Source of the DNA: Paraburkholderia sp. CNPSo 3272
Lineage (GTDB): Bacteria; Pseudomonadota; Gammaproteobacteria; Burkholderiales; Burkholderiaceae
Assembly (NCBI RefSeq): GCF_024206495.1
Contig: NZ_JAMBPQ010000027.1
Location: 32,388-96,387, forward strand
Direction: 5' to 3'
DNA length: 64,000 bases
A program made the position numbers and the translations under genes. Shown piece after piece: positions 26,555 to 34,511 of this stretch. How positions within the stretch are numbered: the stretch's first letter is position 1; every line of letters starts with the position of its first letter. The notes below the pieces were generated by a model. That model was not told where the DNA came from. It did no database searches and worked only from the letters and a program-made list of their open reading frames with translations.

Positions 26555-27643
26555 TCATGTCAGCGCGACGCGCGGCCGTACCGCTTTCAGGCGCCGCACG
26601 CCACCCGCGAGCGCGAGCAATGCGCCGACCGCGAGCACGTCGCCCGCGAGCCGTGCGGGCAAAAAAGCGGTGACATGCGTCGCACGCAACAGCGTGTCGA
26701 TGACGTTCGAAGCCACCGCGCCCCCCACGAAACAGACGAGGCCCTGCTGTCCCACGTTGACGACGGCCGGCAGCCGCTGCGCAAGCCATGCTATCCAGCC
26801 CTTGCGCACCGCCTGCGCGGCGAGCCAGGCCACGGCGGCGAAGTTCACGATGCGCACGCTCGCAAGATTCTGTTTCATGTAGCCAGGCTGCGGCTCCAGA
26901 TCGGCGAACAACTGGATGAATGCGAACGCGGCGACGAGCACCAGCGCGAACGCTGTCAACGCGCGGCCCATCCACGAGACCTGGAACGCGCGCGACACCG
27001 GGTGGATGTGGCATAGCAGGCCCAGCATGAACATGGCCTGCCAGGCAAACGGGTTGAACGGCCAGATGGCGCCGGGTGCGCTCGGCAAATAACCCACGAG
27101 CCAGCACCCGGCGAACCACAGCACGAAGCTGCCCACGAGCACGAGATCGGGCGAGCGGCGCGCAAGCGGCATCACGAATGGCAAAGCCATCACGAGCACG
27201 ATGTACATGGGCAGCACGCCGGCCAGATACGGCTGGTCGCGAAACACCGCGATATTGGCGAGCATCGTGAACGGCTGCGCGGCGAAGCGCAGATAACCCG
27301 ACTCTGCGACCAGCGGCGAATCTATCCGCAGCATCACCGCCGCGGCGCCCGACAGCAGCATCAGCGCGGCGGTGCACAGGTAGGCGGCGTAGATCTCGCG
27401 CCCGCGACGCCAGAAGCGCCGGTTGGCCGCGCCCGCGCCTTTGCTACCGGCAATGGCGAGCCAACTCGCCGCGCATACATAGCCGCTCACGAAGACGAAA
27501 ACTTCCGCGGAGTCGCAGAACGCGAAGTTGTGCAGCATCGCATGCGAAAGCACGCTGGAAGGAATGTGATCGAGCGCGATGGAAATCAATGCGAAACCCC
27601 GGAAAAAGTCGATTTCGATCGATCGCTTCGCTGTCTGACTCAT
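26555..27643 (-). CDS. opgC: OpgC-type membrane acyltransferase
   Basis: A 362-residue integral membrane protein beginning MSQTAKRSIEIDFFRGFALI, the OpgC signature in which an Arg-Gly pair follows an acidic residue at the first helix. About ten membrane helices follow, with WPFNPFAWQAMFMLG in the middle, also a family mark. OpgC adds succinyl groups to periplasmic glucans in proteobacteria. No opgGH genes are nearby. The start ATG has no overlap with other genes; upstream is a gap of about 580 bases. Confidence 0.87.
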   Translation of the reverse strand: MSQTAKRSIEIDFFRGFALISIALDHIPSSVLSHAMLHNFAFCDSAEVFVFVSGYVCAASWLAIAGSKGAGAANRRFWRRGREIYAAYLCTAALMLLSGAAAVMLRIDSPLVAESGYLRFAAQPFTMLANIAVFRDQPYLAGVLPMYIVLVMALPFVMPLARRSPDLVLVGSFVLWFAGCWLVGYLPSAPGAIWPFNPFAWQAMFMLGLLCHIHPVSRAFQVSWMGRALTAFALVLVAAFAFIQLFADLEPQPGYMKQNLASVRIVNFAAVAWLAAQAVRKGWIAWLAQRLPAVVNVGQQGLVCFVGGAVASNVIDTLLRATHVTAFLPARLAGDVLAVGALLALAGGVRRLKAVRPRVALT

Positions 27644-28157
27644 TGGTGACGACTCCCGTCCGTGTCGATGATTACGATTGAAGGGGTGCGCGACTTCGAT
27701 TCGATGAAGCTGTCAGCTTTATGGGTCTTTTTGTAAGGATGCCTGATCGATTCGTGGCCGCGCGCGCAACAGATGAAAGGGTTCCGTAAAAGGCTGCGCC
27801 GGAGCGCCGCCTCACCATGCGACTTTAATGCCAGGTCGACGTGAAACGGGCCTGGATGGCCCATGGTAAGCATTTCACCCGCTTCACGCTTGCGCGCAGC
27901 CGCGCGCGCACGCCCGGACGGTGCGCGCCATGCACACCGAGCCAGCGCCCGCCCGTTTCTGGTGCCACATCCTGTGTGCGTCACGTCGTCTGCAGCATGG
28001 CCGTATTCCGGTCGACGCGTCTCGTGGAAAGGCACGCGAAAGCCCGCATGTTCGCTTTGCTCGCGTCATGGCGAGTTGACGCCCGGCAGCGCCGAGGGTT
28101 CCGGAAATATTCAGATGTTTTCGCCGCCGCGCCCAGGGTCATCCCGCCTCGCGCGCG
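27644..28157. other. Intergenic region without a supported gene
   Basis: About 510 bases between the divergent opgC and the aminobenzoyl-CoA operon. Short open frames on both strands show no recognisable family, no ribosome site and arginine-rich shadow composition. A small hairpin GGGCC-TGGAT-GGCCC lies near 27849. The AT-richer part around 27700-27740 (with TTTATGGGTCTTTTTG) could hold the opgC promoter. Confidence 0.4.
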
Positions 28158-28192
28158 AATTACTTGACACCTAAAGTAATTGGACCTACATT
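28158..28192 (+). promoter_or_regulatory. Promoter with overlapping palindromic operator for the 2-aminobenzoyl-CoA operon
   Basis: TTGACA at 28164-28169 and TACATT at 28187-28192 are separated by 17 bases, a good sigma-70 promoter. The palindrome AATTACTT (28158-28165), eight bases, AAGTAATT (28174-28181) is perfect and covers the -35 box. A repressor bound there would block RNA polymerase. The MarR-type gene at 31361-31924 in the same operon is the obvious candidate, with an aryl-CoA as inducer by analogy to other aryl-CoA-responsive MarR proteins. Confidence 0.7.
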
Positions 28193-28221
28193 GACCTTGC
28201 AGACTGAACGAAGGAGCGAGC

Positions 28222-30582
28222 ATGCGCATTGTTTGCATGGGTGGCGGGCCCGCAGGCCTCTATTTCGGCCTCTTGATGAAGCGCCGTCACCCCGACTACG
28301 AAGTCACCGTAATCGAACGGAACCGCCCGTACGACACGTTCGGCTGGGGCGTGGTGTTCTCGGACCAGACGCTGGGCAACCTGCGCGCGGCCGACCCTGA
28401 AAGCGCGGACGAAATTCTCGACGCCTTCAATCATTGGGACGACATCGAGATCCACTTTCGCGGCAGCGCGATCCGCTCGTCGGGCCATGGCTTCTGCGGC
28501 ATAGGCCGCAAGCGTCTGCTCAACATCCTGCAGGCGCGCTGCGAAGCGCTCGGCGTGAAGCTCGTGTTCGAATCGCAGATCACGGACGACGACATCACCC
28601 ACGCGGACCTCATCATCGCGAGCGACGGCCTGAACAGCGCCACGCGCCAGAAGTACGCCGCCACCTATCAGCCAGATATCGATTTGCGCAATTGCCGCTT
28701 CGTGTGGCTCGGCACGTCGAAACTCTTCGACGCGTTCACGTTCGCGTTTGAAGAAACCAAATGGGGCTGGTTCCAGGCACACGCCTACCGCTTCGACGAC
28801 AACACGTCGACGTTCATCGTCGAAACGCCCGATCACGTGTGGCGCGCAGCCGGCCTCGACACCATGAGCAAGGAAGACAGCATCGCGTTCTGCGAGAAGC
28901 TGTTCGCGCGTTATCTCGACGGCCACGCGCTGCGCTCGAATGCGTCGCATCTGCGCGGCTCGTCGCAGTGGATCCGCTTTCCGCGTGTGGTCAATCGCGA
29001 ATGGGTGCACTGGAAAACCGCGGCCGACGGCAAGCAGACGCCCGTCGTGCTGATGGGCGACGCCGCGCACACCGCGCACTTCTCGATCGGTTCGGGCACG
29101 AAGCTCGCGCTCGAAGACGCGATCGAACTCGCCAACAGCATGGAGGCTCACCCCGGCGATCTGCGCGCGGCGCTCACGCACTACACGAACGTGCGCAGCG
29201 TGGACGTACTGCGTATTCAGAACGCCGCGCGCAATTCCACGGAGTGGTTCGAGCACGTGGACCGCTACGCGAAGTTCGATCCTGAGCAGTTTGCCTATTC
29301 GCTGCTCACGCGCTCGCAGCGCATCTCGCACGAAAACCTGCGCGAGCGCGACGCGCGCTATTTGTCCGGATTCGAAACGTGGCTCGCGCAGCGCGCCGGT
29401 GGTGAGGCGCGTGCCGTGCCGCCCATGTTCACGCCTTATACGGTGCGTGGCGTGACGTTGAAAAACCGCGTGATCGTCTCGCCGATGGCGCAGTACTCCG
29501 CCCATGACGGCGTGGCCGGCGACTATCACCTCATGCATCTGGGCGCGCGCGCCATGGGCGGCGCCGCACTCGTGATGACCGAGATGACCTGCGTCTCGCC
29601 CGAGGCTCGCATCACGCCCGCCTGCCCCGGCATGTATGCGCCCGAGCATTTGCAAGCGTGGAAGCGCATCGTCGATTTCGTGCATGCAAACTCGGACGCG
29701 AAAATCGGCATGCAGCTCGGCCATTCCGGCGCCAAGGGCTCGACGCGCGTGGCATGGGAAGGTATCGACCAGCCGCTCGACGACGGCAACTGGCCGCTCG
29801 TCTCCGCTTCGCCGCAGCAATATCTGCGCGGCGTGAGCCAGTGGTCGCACGAAGCCAGCATCGAGGAACTGCGCGACATCGAGGCTCAATTCGTGCAAGC
29901 CACGCAAATGGCAAACGAAGCGGGCTTCGACTGGCTCGAATTGCACTGCGCGCACGGCTATCTACTTTCCAGCTTCCTCTCCCCGCTCACGAACCAGCGC
30001 ACTGACGAGTACGGCGGATCGCTCGAGAACCGGCTGCGTTATCCGCTCGAGGTTTTCGAGGCGATTCGCGCGGTCTGGCCAGAGAACAAGCCGATTTCGG
30101 TGCGCGTCTCGGCACACGACTGGGTGGAAGGCGGCAACACACCCGACGACGCCATCGAAATCGCGCGCGCGTTCAAGGCGGCGGGCGCGGACATGATCGA
30201 CGTTTCGTCGGGCCAGGTGAGCAAGGAAGAAAAGCCCGTCTTCGGCCGCATGTTCCAGACGCCCTTCGCCGACCGCATCCGCAACGAAGCGGGCATCGCG
30301 ACGATCGCCGTCGGGGCGATTTCCGAAGCGGATCACGTGAACGGCATCATCGCGGCCGGTCGCGCCGACCTGTGCGCCGTGGCGCGGCCGCACCTGGCCA
30401 ATCCCTCGTGGACGCTCACCGAAGCGGCGCGCATCGGCTACCTCGACATCAAGTGGCCGAATCAGTATATGGCGGCCAAGACACAACTCGAACGCAACAT
30501 CGAGCGCGAACGCGCCGCAGCCGCCGCCGCGGCCGGCCTGTCGCCGATCGAGCGTGCGCAACGCGCCGAAGGAACCGTGTGA
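28222..30582 (+). CDS. Bifunctional 2-aminobenzoyl-CoA monooxygenase/reductase (salicylyl-CoA 5-hydroxylase-like)
   Basis: A 786-residue two-domain flavoprotein. Residues 1 to about 390 form a flavin monooxygenase: GGGPAGLYFG at 7-16 and the GD box VLMGDAAHTAHFSIG near 277-290. From about residue 400 an old-yellow-enzyme domain follows (FTPYTVRGVTLKNRVIVSPM, HCAHGYLLSSFLSP, TDEYGGSLENR). This fusion is the mark of 2-aminobenzoyl-CoA monooxygenase/reductase of Azoarcus, which hydroxylates and then dearomatises the ring. NCBI-style names also call it salicylyl-CoA 5-hydroxylase/oxidoreductase. It has a good ribosome site (AAGGAG) and leads an operon with a CoA ligase and beta-oxidation enzymes. 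Confidence 0.93.
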   Translation: MRIVCMGGGPAGLYFGLLMKRRHPDYEVTVIERNRPYDTFGWGVVFSDQTLGNLRAADPESADEILDAFNHWDDIEIHFRGSAIRSSGHGFCGIGRKRLLNILQARCEALGVKLVFESQITDDDITHADLIIASDGLNSATRQKYAATYQPDIDLRNCRFVWLGTSKLFDAFTFAFEETKWGWFQAHAYRFDDNTSTFIVETPDHVWRAAGLDTMSKEDSIAFCEKLFARYLDGHALRSNASHLRGSSQWIRFPRVVNREWVHWKTAADGKQTPVVLMGDAAHTAHFSIGSGTKLALEDAIELANSMEAHPGDLRAALTHYTNVRSVDVLRIQNAARNSTEWFEHVDRYAKFDPEQFAYSLLTRSQRISHENLRERDARYLSGFETWLAQRAGGEARAVPPMFTPYTVRGVTLKNRVIVSPMAQYSAHDGVAGDYHLMHLGARAMGGAALVMTEMTCVSPEARITPACPGMYAPEHLQAWKRIVDFVHANSDAKIGMQLGHSGAKGSTRVAWEGIDQPLDDGNWPLVSASPQQYLRGVSQWSHEASIEELRDIEAQFVQATQMANEAGFDWLELHCAHGYLLSSFLSPLTNQRTDEYGGSLENRLRYPLEVFEAIRAVWPENKPISVRVSAHDWVEGGNTPDDAIEIARAFKAAGADMIDVSSGQVSKEEKPVFGRMFQTPFADRIRNEAGIATIAVGAISEADHVNGIIAAGRADLCAVARPHLANPSWTLTEAARIGYLDIKWPNQYMAAKTQLERNIERERAAAAAAAGLSPIERAQRAEGTV

Positions 30583-30584
30583 GC

Positions 30585-31364
30585 ATGAACCAGGCAATCC
30601 TGAATGATCGTCATGCGGTCGTGACCGGCGGCGGCAGCGGCATCGGCGCGGCGACGGCCGCCGCGCTCCTGCATGCCGGCGCACGCGTCACGCTGATGGG
30701 CCGCGACGCCGCGCGGCTCGACGCCCAGCGTGCCGCGCTCGGCGGCGGCGAGAACGTAGCTTGCGTGAGCGTCGATATCGCCGACGAAGACGCTGTGAAC
30801 GCCGCGTTCGCGCGTACGGCGCAAACGCTCGGCGCCGTCGATATCCTCGTGAACAACGCGGGCCAGGCTCAAGCCGCGCCATTCACGCAAACCGACCTCG
30901 CGCTGTGGAAGCGCATGCTCGACGTGAATCTCACCGGCGCATTCCTGTGCACGCGCGCGGTGCTGCCCGGCATGCTCGCGCGCAAGGCCGGACGCATCGT
31001 CAATGTCGCGAGCACGGCGGCCCAGGTCGGCTACCCGTATGTCGCCGCCTATTGCGCCTCGAAACATGGCGTGATCGGTATGACGCGCGCGCTCGCGCTA
31101 GAAGTGGCCACGCAAGGCGTGACCGTGAACGCCGTGTGCCCCGGCTACACGGAAACGGAACTGCTGCAGGCGTCGCTCGAACAGATCACGCGCAAGACTT
31201 CGCGCAGCGAAGCCGAAGCGCGCAGCATTCTCGTGCGCCATAACCCGCAGCAGCGTTTCGTCATGCCGGAAGAAGTCGCCAACGCCGTGCTGTGGCTGTG
31301 CGCGCCTGGATCGTCCGCGATCACGGGCCAGTCCATATCCGTTTCCGGTGGAGAAATCACATGA
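30585..31364 (+). CDS. SDR family dehydrogenase of the 2-aminobenzoyl-CoA operon
   Basis: A 259-residue classical short-chain dehydrogenase starting two bases after the previous stop: TGGGSGIG at residues 14-21, NNAGQAQ, the catalytic Ser in VASTAAQVG and YCASK. The C-terminal half has CPGYTETELLQ and ends in SSAITGQSISVSGGEIT. It likely oxidises a hydroxyacyl-CoA intermediate formed after ring dearomatisation and hydration. Its stop overlaps the MarR start (ATGA), so expression is coupled. Confidence 0.9.
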   Translation: MNQAILNDRHAVVTGGGSGIGAATAAALLHAGARVTLMGRDAARLDAQRAALGGGENVACVSVDIADEDAVNAAFARTAQTLGAVDILVNNAGQAQAAPFTQTDLALWKRMLDVNLTGAFLCTRAVLPGMLARKAGRIVNVASTAAQVGYPYVAAYCASKHGVIGMTRALALEVATQGVTVNAVCPGYTETELLQASLEQITRKTSRSEAEARSILVRHNPQQRFVMPEEVANAVLWLCAPGSSAITGQSISVSGGEIT

Positions 31365-31924
31365 CATCGCCCGCATGCACGCGCAAGAACGCCCCCGTGA
31401 AGGCCGCAACGAAAGCGCCGCGCAAGGGCGTCGAAAAGCCTGCGGAGAATGTCGTCGACATGGAAATGAGCACGGGCGCCGACAGCCACATGGGCCTGCG
31501 CCTGTGGCTGCGCCTGCTCACCACGACGAATCTGGTGCAGGCCGAGCTGCGCCGCCGCCTGCGCGTCGAGTTCGACACGACGCTGCCGCGCTTCGACCTG
31601 ATGGCGCAGCTCGAGCGCCAACCCGAAGGTCTGCGCATGACGGAACTTTCGCGCCGCCTGATGGTGACGGGCGGCAACGTCACGGGTATTACCGATCAGC
31701 TCGAAAAGGAAGGCCTCGTCGTGCGCGACGTGGCCCCCGACGACCGGCGCGCCTTCGTAGTGCGCCTCACGCCCGAGGGCCGCGCCCTCTTCGACCGCAT
31801 GGCGGCCGCGCACGAGCAATGGGTGGTGGAACTGTTCGGCGGCCTCTCGCTCGACGACAAGTCGAAGATGCACGATCGACTCGGCAAGCTCAAGCAACAC
31901 CTGCGCAACGGGCTTGAAAGCTGA
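31361..31924 (+). CDS. MarR family transcriptional regulator
   Basis: The ATG at 31361, with GGAGA upstream and overlapping the SDR stop, gives 187 residues; a longer frame upstream would run inside the SDR gene. An N-terminal basic tail of about 45 residues precedes the MarR fold. The winged helix is RMTELSRRLMVTGGNVTGIT, then EGLVVRDVAPDDRRAFVVRLT. It is encoded inside the operon it probably regulates. The AATTACTT-N8-AAGTAATT palindrome on the promoter is its likely site. Similar MarR proteins respond to aryl-CoA thioesters. Confidence 0.92.
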   Translation: MTSPACTRKNAPVKAATKAPRKGVEKPAENVVDMEMSTGADSHMGLRLWLRLLTTTNLVQAELRRRLRVEFDTTLPRFDLMAQLERQPEGLRMTELSRRLMVTGGNVTGITDQLEKEGLVVRDVAPDDRRAFVVRLTPEGRALFDRMAAAHEQWVVELFGGLSLDDKSKMHDRLGKLKQHLRNGLES

Positions 31925-31959
31925 ACACACTGAAATTGCAAAGATCCGGGAGACATATC

Positions 31960-32814
31960 TTGACGACACGTTCCAGCGCGGAAGCGCTCTTCGCGGGCAA
32001 CCGCGTCACGCTTGCCGGTTATGAGGCGCAACACTTCGGCTGGTCGGTGCAAGGCCGCGTGGCGACCATCACGCTGAACCGCCCCGAACGCAAGAATCCG
32101 CTCACGTTCGAATCGTATGCAGAACTACGCGACCTGTTTCGTCAGCTTGCCTATGCGACGGACGTGAAGGCCATCGTGCTGCACGGCGCGGGCGAAAACT
32201 TCTGCTCGGGCGGCGACGTGCATGACATCATCGCGCCTCTCGTCGATTTGCCGATGCCCGAACTGCTGATGTTCACGCGCATGACCGGCGACCTCGTGAA
32301 AGCCATGCGCCACTGTCCGCAGCCGATCATCGCCGCCGTGGACGGCGTCTGCGCCGGCGCGGGCGCGATTCTCGCCATGGCCTCCGACATGCGCTACGCC
32401 ACCGCGCGCAGCAAGCTCGCGTTCCTGTTCACGCGCGTGGGGCTCGCGGGCTGCGACATGGGCGCTTGCGCGATCCTGCCTCGCATCATCGGTCAGGGCC
32501 GCGCAGCCGAGCTGCTTTACACGGGCCGCTCCGCGAGCGGGGAAGAAGGCCACGCCTGGGGCTTCTACAACCGCATCTGCGAGCCCGAAACGCTGCTCGC
32601 CGATGCGCAGAAGCTCGCCGCCGATCTCGCCTCCGGCCCGACCTTTGCGCACGGCATCACCAAGACGATGCTGCATCAGGAATGGACCATGAGCATCGAC
32701 GAGGCGATCGAGTCCGAAGCGCAGGCGCAGGCGATCTGCATGGCCACACGCGATTTCGGCCGCGCCTACGAGGCGTTCGCAGCCAAAACGCGTCCGGTTT
32801 TCGAAGGGGATTGA
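31960..32814 (+). CDS. Enoyl-CoA hydratase of the 2-aminobenzoyl-CoA operon
   Basis: A crotonase-fold protein of 284 residues from a TTG start at 31960, chosen because GGGAGA lies six bases upstream; an earlier TTG at 31936 lacks a ribosome site. The oxyanion-hole segments are AGENFCSGGDVHDI and AAVDGVCAGAGAILAMASDM, and RVGLAGCDMGACAILPRIIG follows. This enzyme should hydrate or hydrolytically open the non-aromatic CoA intermediate. It lies 35 bases after marR and one base before the TTG of the following dehydrogenase. Confidence 0.9.
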   Translation: MTTRSSAEALFAGNRVTLAGYEAQHFGWSVQGRVATITLNRPERKNPLTFESYAELRDLFRQLAYATDVKAIVLHGAGENFCSGGDVHDIIAPLVDLPMPELLMFTRMTGDLVKAMRHCPQPIIAAVDGVCAGAGAILAMASDMRYATARSKLAFLFTRVGLAGCDMGACAILPRIIGQGRAAELLYTGRSASGEEGHAWGFYNRICEPETLLADAQKLAADLASGPTFAHGITKTMLHQEWTMSIDEAIESEAQAQAICMATRDFGRAYEAFAAKTRPVFEGD

Positions 32815-32815
32815 A

Positions 32816-34003
32816 TTGAACGCTGCCGTTGAAACCAATCTCCACGACGCGCTCGCGTGGCCGTTCTTCGAAGATCGCCATCGCGCGCTCGGCGCGGGAA
32901 TAGAAGCGTGGGCGCATGAGCATCTCGCGCACGTGCCGCAAGACGACGTCGATGCGACCTGCCGCGCGCTCGTGCGCAAGCTGGGCGAAGCCGGCTGGCT
33001 GCGCTACGGCGTGGGCGGCACCGCTTACGGCGGCCATGGCGACACGATCGACACGCGCGCCGTCTGCCTGCTGCGCGAAACGCTCGCGAAGCACTCCGGC
33101 CTCGCCGACTTCGCGCTCGCCATGCAGGGCCTCGGCTCCGGCGCCATCTCGCTGGCCGGCAACGAGGCGCAAAAGTCGCGCTATCTGCCGCGCGTCGCGC
33201 GCGGCGAAGCAATCGCCGCGTTTGCGCTCTCCGAACCCGAAGCAGGCTCCGACGTCGCCGCGATGGCCCTCGCCGCACGTGCCGAGGGCGACGACTACGT
33301 GCTCGACGGCGAAAAAACCTGGATCTCGAATGGCGGCATCGCCGACTTCTACGTGGTGTTCGCCCGCACCGGCGAAGCGCCGGGCTCGCGCGGCATCAGC
33401 GCATTCGTGGTCGATGCCGACACACCGGGGCTCGAAATCGCCGAACGCATCGACGTGATCGCGCCGCATCCGCTCGCACGCCTGCGCTTCACCGGCGCGC
33501 GAGTGAAGCGCAGCCAGATGCTCGGCGCGCCGGGCGAAGGCTTCAAGATCGCCATGCGCACGCTCGATATTTTCCGCACCTCGGTGGCCGCGGCTTCGCT
33601 CGGCTTCGCGCGCCGCGCGATGGCCGAAGGCCTCGCGCGCGCCGCTTCGCGCAAGATGTTTGGCCAGACGCTCGGCGATTTTCAGCTGACCCAGGCAAAA
33701 CTCGCGCAGATGGCGCTCACCATCGACAGCAGCGCCCTGCTCGTCTATCGCGCGGCGTGGCTGCGCGACCAGGGCGAAAGCGTGACGCGCGAAGCCGCCA
33801 TGGCGAAATGGCATGCAAGCGAAGGCGCGCAGCAGGTGATCGATGCGGCTGTGCAGCTTTGGGGCGGCATGGGCGTGCAAAGCGGCAACATCGTCGAGTC
33901 GCTTTACCGCGAGATTCGCTCGCTGCGCATTTACGAAGGCGCGACCGAGGTGCAGCAGCTCATCGTCGGGCGTGACCTGCTCAAGGCATACAACGCCGCG
34001 TAA
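32816..34003 (+). CDS. Acyl-CoA dehydrogenase of the 2-aminobenzoyl-CoA operon
   Basis: A 395-residue protein starting at TTG (32816), preceded by AGGGGA. Motifs: FALSEPEAGSDVAAMAL, DGEKTWISNGGI, RKMFGQTLGDFQLTQAKLAQM, and SLRIYEGATEVQQLIVGRDLL with the catalytic Glu at the medium-chain position. It oxidises an acyl-CoA after ring opening or during dearomatised-ring processing. It lies one base after the hydratase stop, indicating tight coupling. Confidence 0.92.
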   Translation: MNAAVETNLHDALAWPFFEDRHRALGAGIEAWAHEHLAHVPQDDVDATCRALVRKLGEAGWLRYGVGGTAYGGHGDTIDTRAVCLLRETLAKHSGLADFALAMQGLGSGAISLAGNEAQKSRYLPRVARGEAIAAFALSEPEAGSDVAAMALAARAEGDDYVLDGEKTWISNGGIADFYVVFARTGEAPGSRGISAFVVDADTPGLEIAERIDVIAPHPLARLRFTGARVKRSQMLGAPGEGFKIAMRTLDIFRTSVAAASLGFARRAMAEGLARAASRKMFGQTLGDFQLTQAKLAQMALTIDSSALLVYRAAWLRDQGESVTREAAMAKWHASEGAQQVIDAAVQLWGGMGVQSGNIVESLYREIRSLRIYEGATEVQQLIVGRDLLKAYNAA

Positions 34004-34042
34004 GCGCGTGGCGCGACGCTTCACTACGGAACCGGACGAAAC

Positions 34043-34459
34043 ATGAAACGAGCCCTTCTTCCCGCAGGCTGGGTCAAGCCGCGCGGTTATGCCAACGGCG
34101 TCGCCGCTGCCGGCACGCAGGTCTACATCGCAGGCCAGATCGGCTGGGACGAGAACGCGCGCTTCACGAGCCGCGAATTCGGCGCGCAGGCCGTGCAGGC
34201 GCTGCGCAATATCGTCGCCGTTCTCGAAACCGCGGGTGGCAAGCCCGAGCACCTCGTGCGCATGACCTGGTACGTCACCGACAAGAAGGAATACCTGGCA
34301 TCACTAAAGGAAATTGGTGCCGCATTCCGCGAGCTGATCGGCGACTACGACATCGCGATGAGCGCGGTGCAGGTGGTGGCACTCATGGAGGACGACGCCA
34401 AAGTGGAAATCGAAGCGACGGCCGTGATTCCCGACGACGCGCGTCTAACACGCCAGTAG
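34043..34459 (+). CDS. RidA/YjgF-family protein lacking the catalytic arginine
   Basis: A 138-residue single RidA domain: AAAGTQVYIAGQIGWDE, AQAVQALRNIVAVLETAGG, VRMTWYVTDKKEYL and VEIEATAVI. Canonical RidA carries an essential Arg in a segment of the form ARSCVEV. Here the aligned segment is AMSAVQV, with Met106 at that place. So it is unlikely to be a standard 2-imino acid deaminase. Position in the operon, between the dehydrogenase and the ligase, suggests a role in handling an amino- or imino-bearing CoA intermediate, which is inference. Confidence 0.88.
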   Translation: MKRALLPAGWVKPRGYANGVAAAGTQVYIAGQIGWDENARFTSREFGAQAVQALRNIVAVLETAGGKPEHLVRMTWYVTDKKEYLASLKEIGAAFRELIGDYDIAMSAVQVVALMEDDAKVEIEATAVIPDDARLTRQ

Positions 34460-34511
34460 ACCGCCGCCCACCTAACAGAACGACCAGCTCATACAGACAG
34501 CCGGAGACGCC

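Noticed and set aside
27841..28167. A 108-codon plus-strand frame in the opgC/aminobenzoyl-CoA intergenic region
   Set aside because: No ribosome site and no recognisable domain, and its end overlaps the operon's operator and -35 box.
12946..28181. Similarity of the minus-strand CGCCTAAAGTGAT (12946 region) to CACCTAAAGTAAT in the 28158-28181 operator
   Set aside because: Only 11 of 13 bases match and the palindrome at 28158 is not present at 12946, so chance is the simpler explanation.
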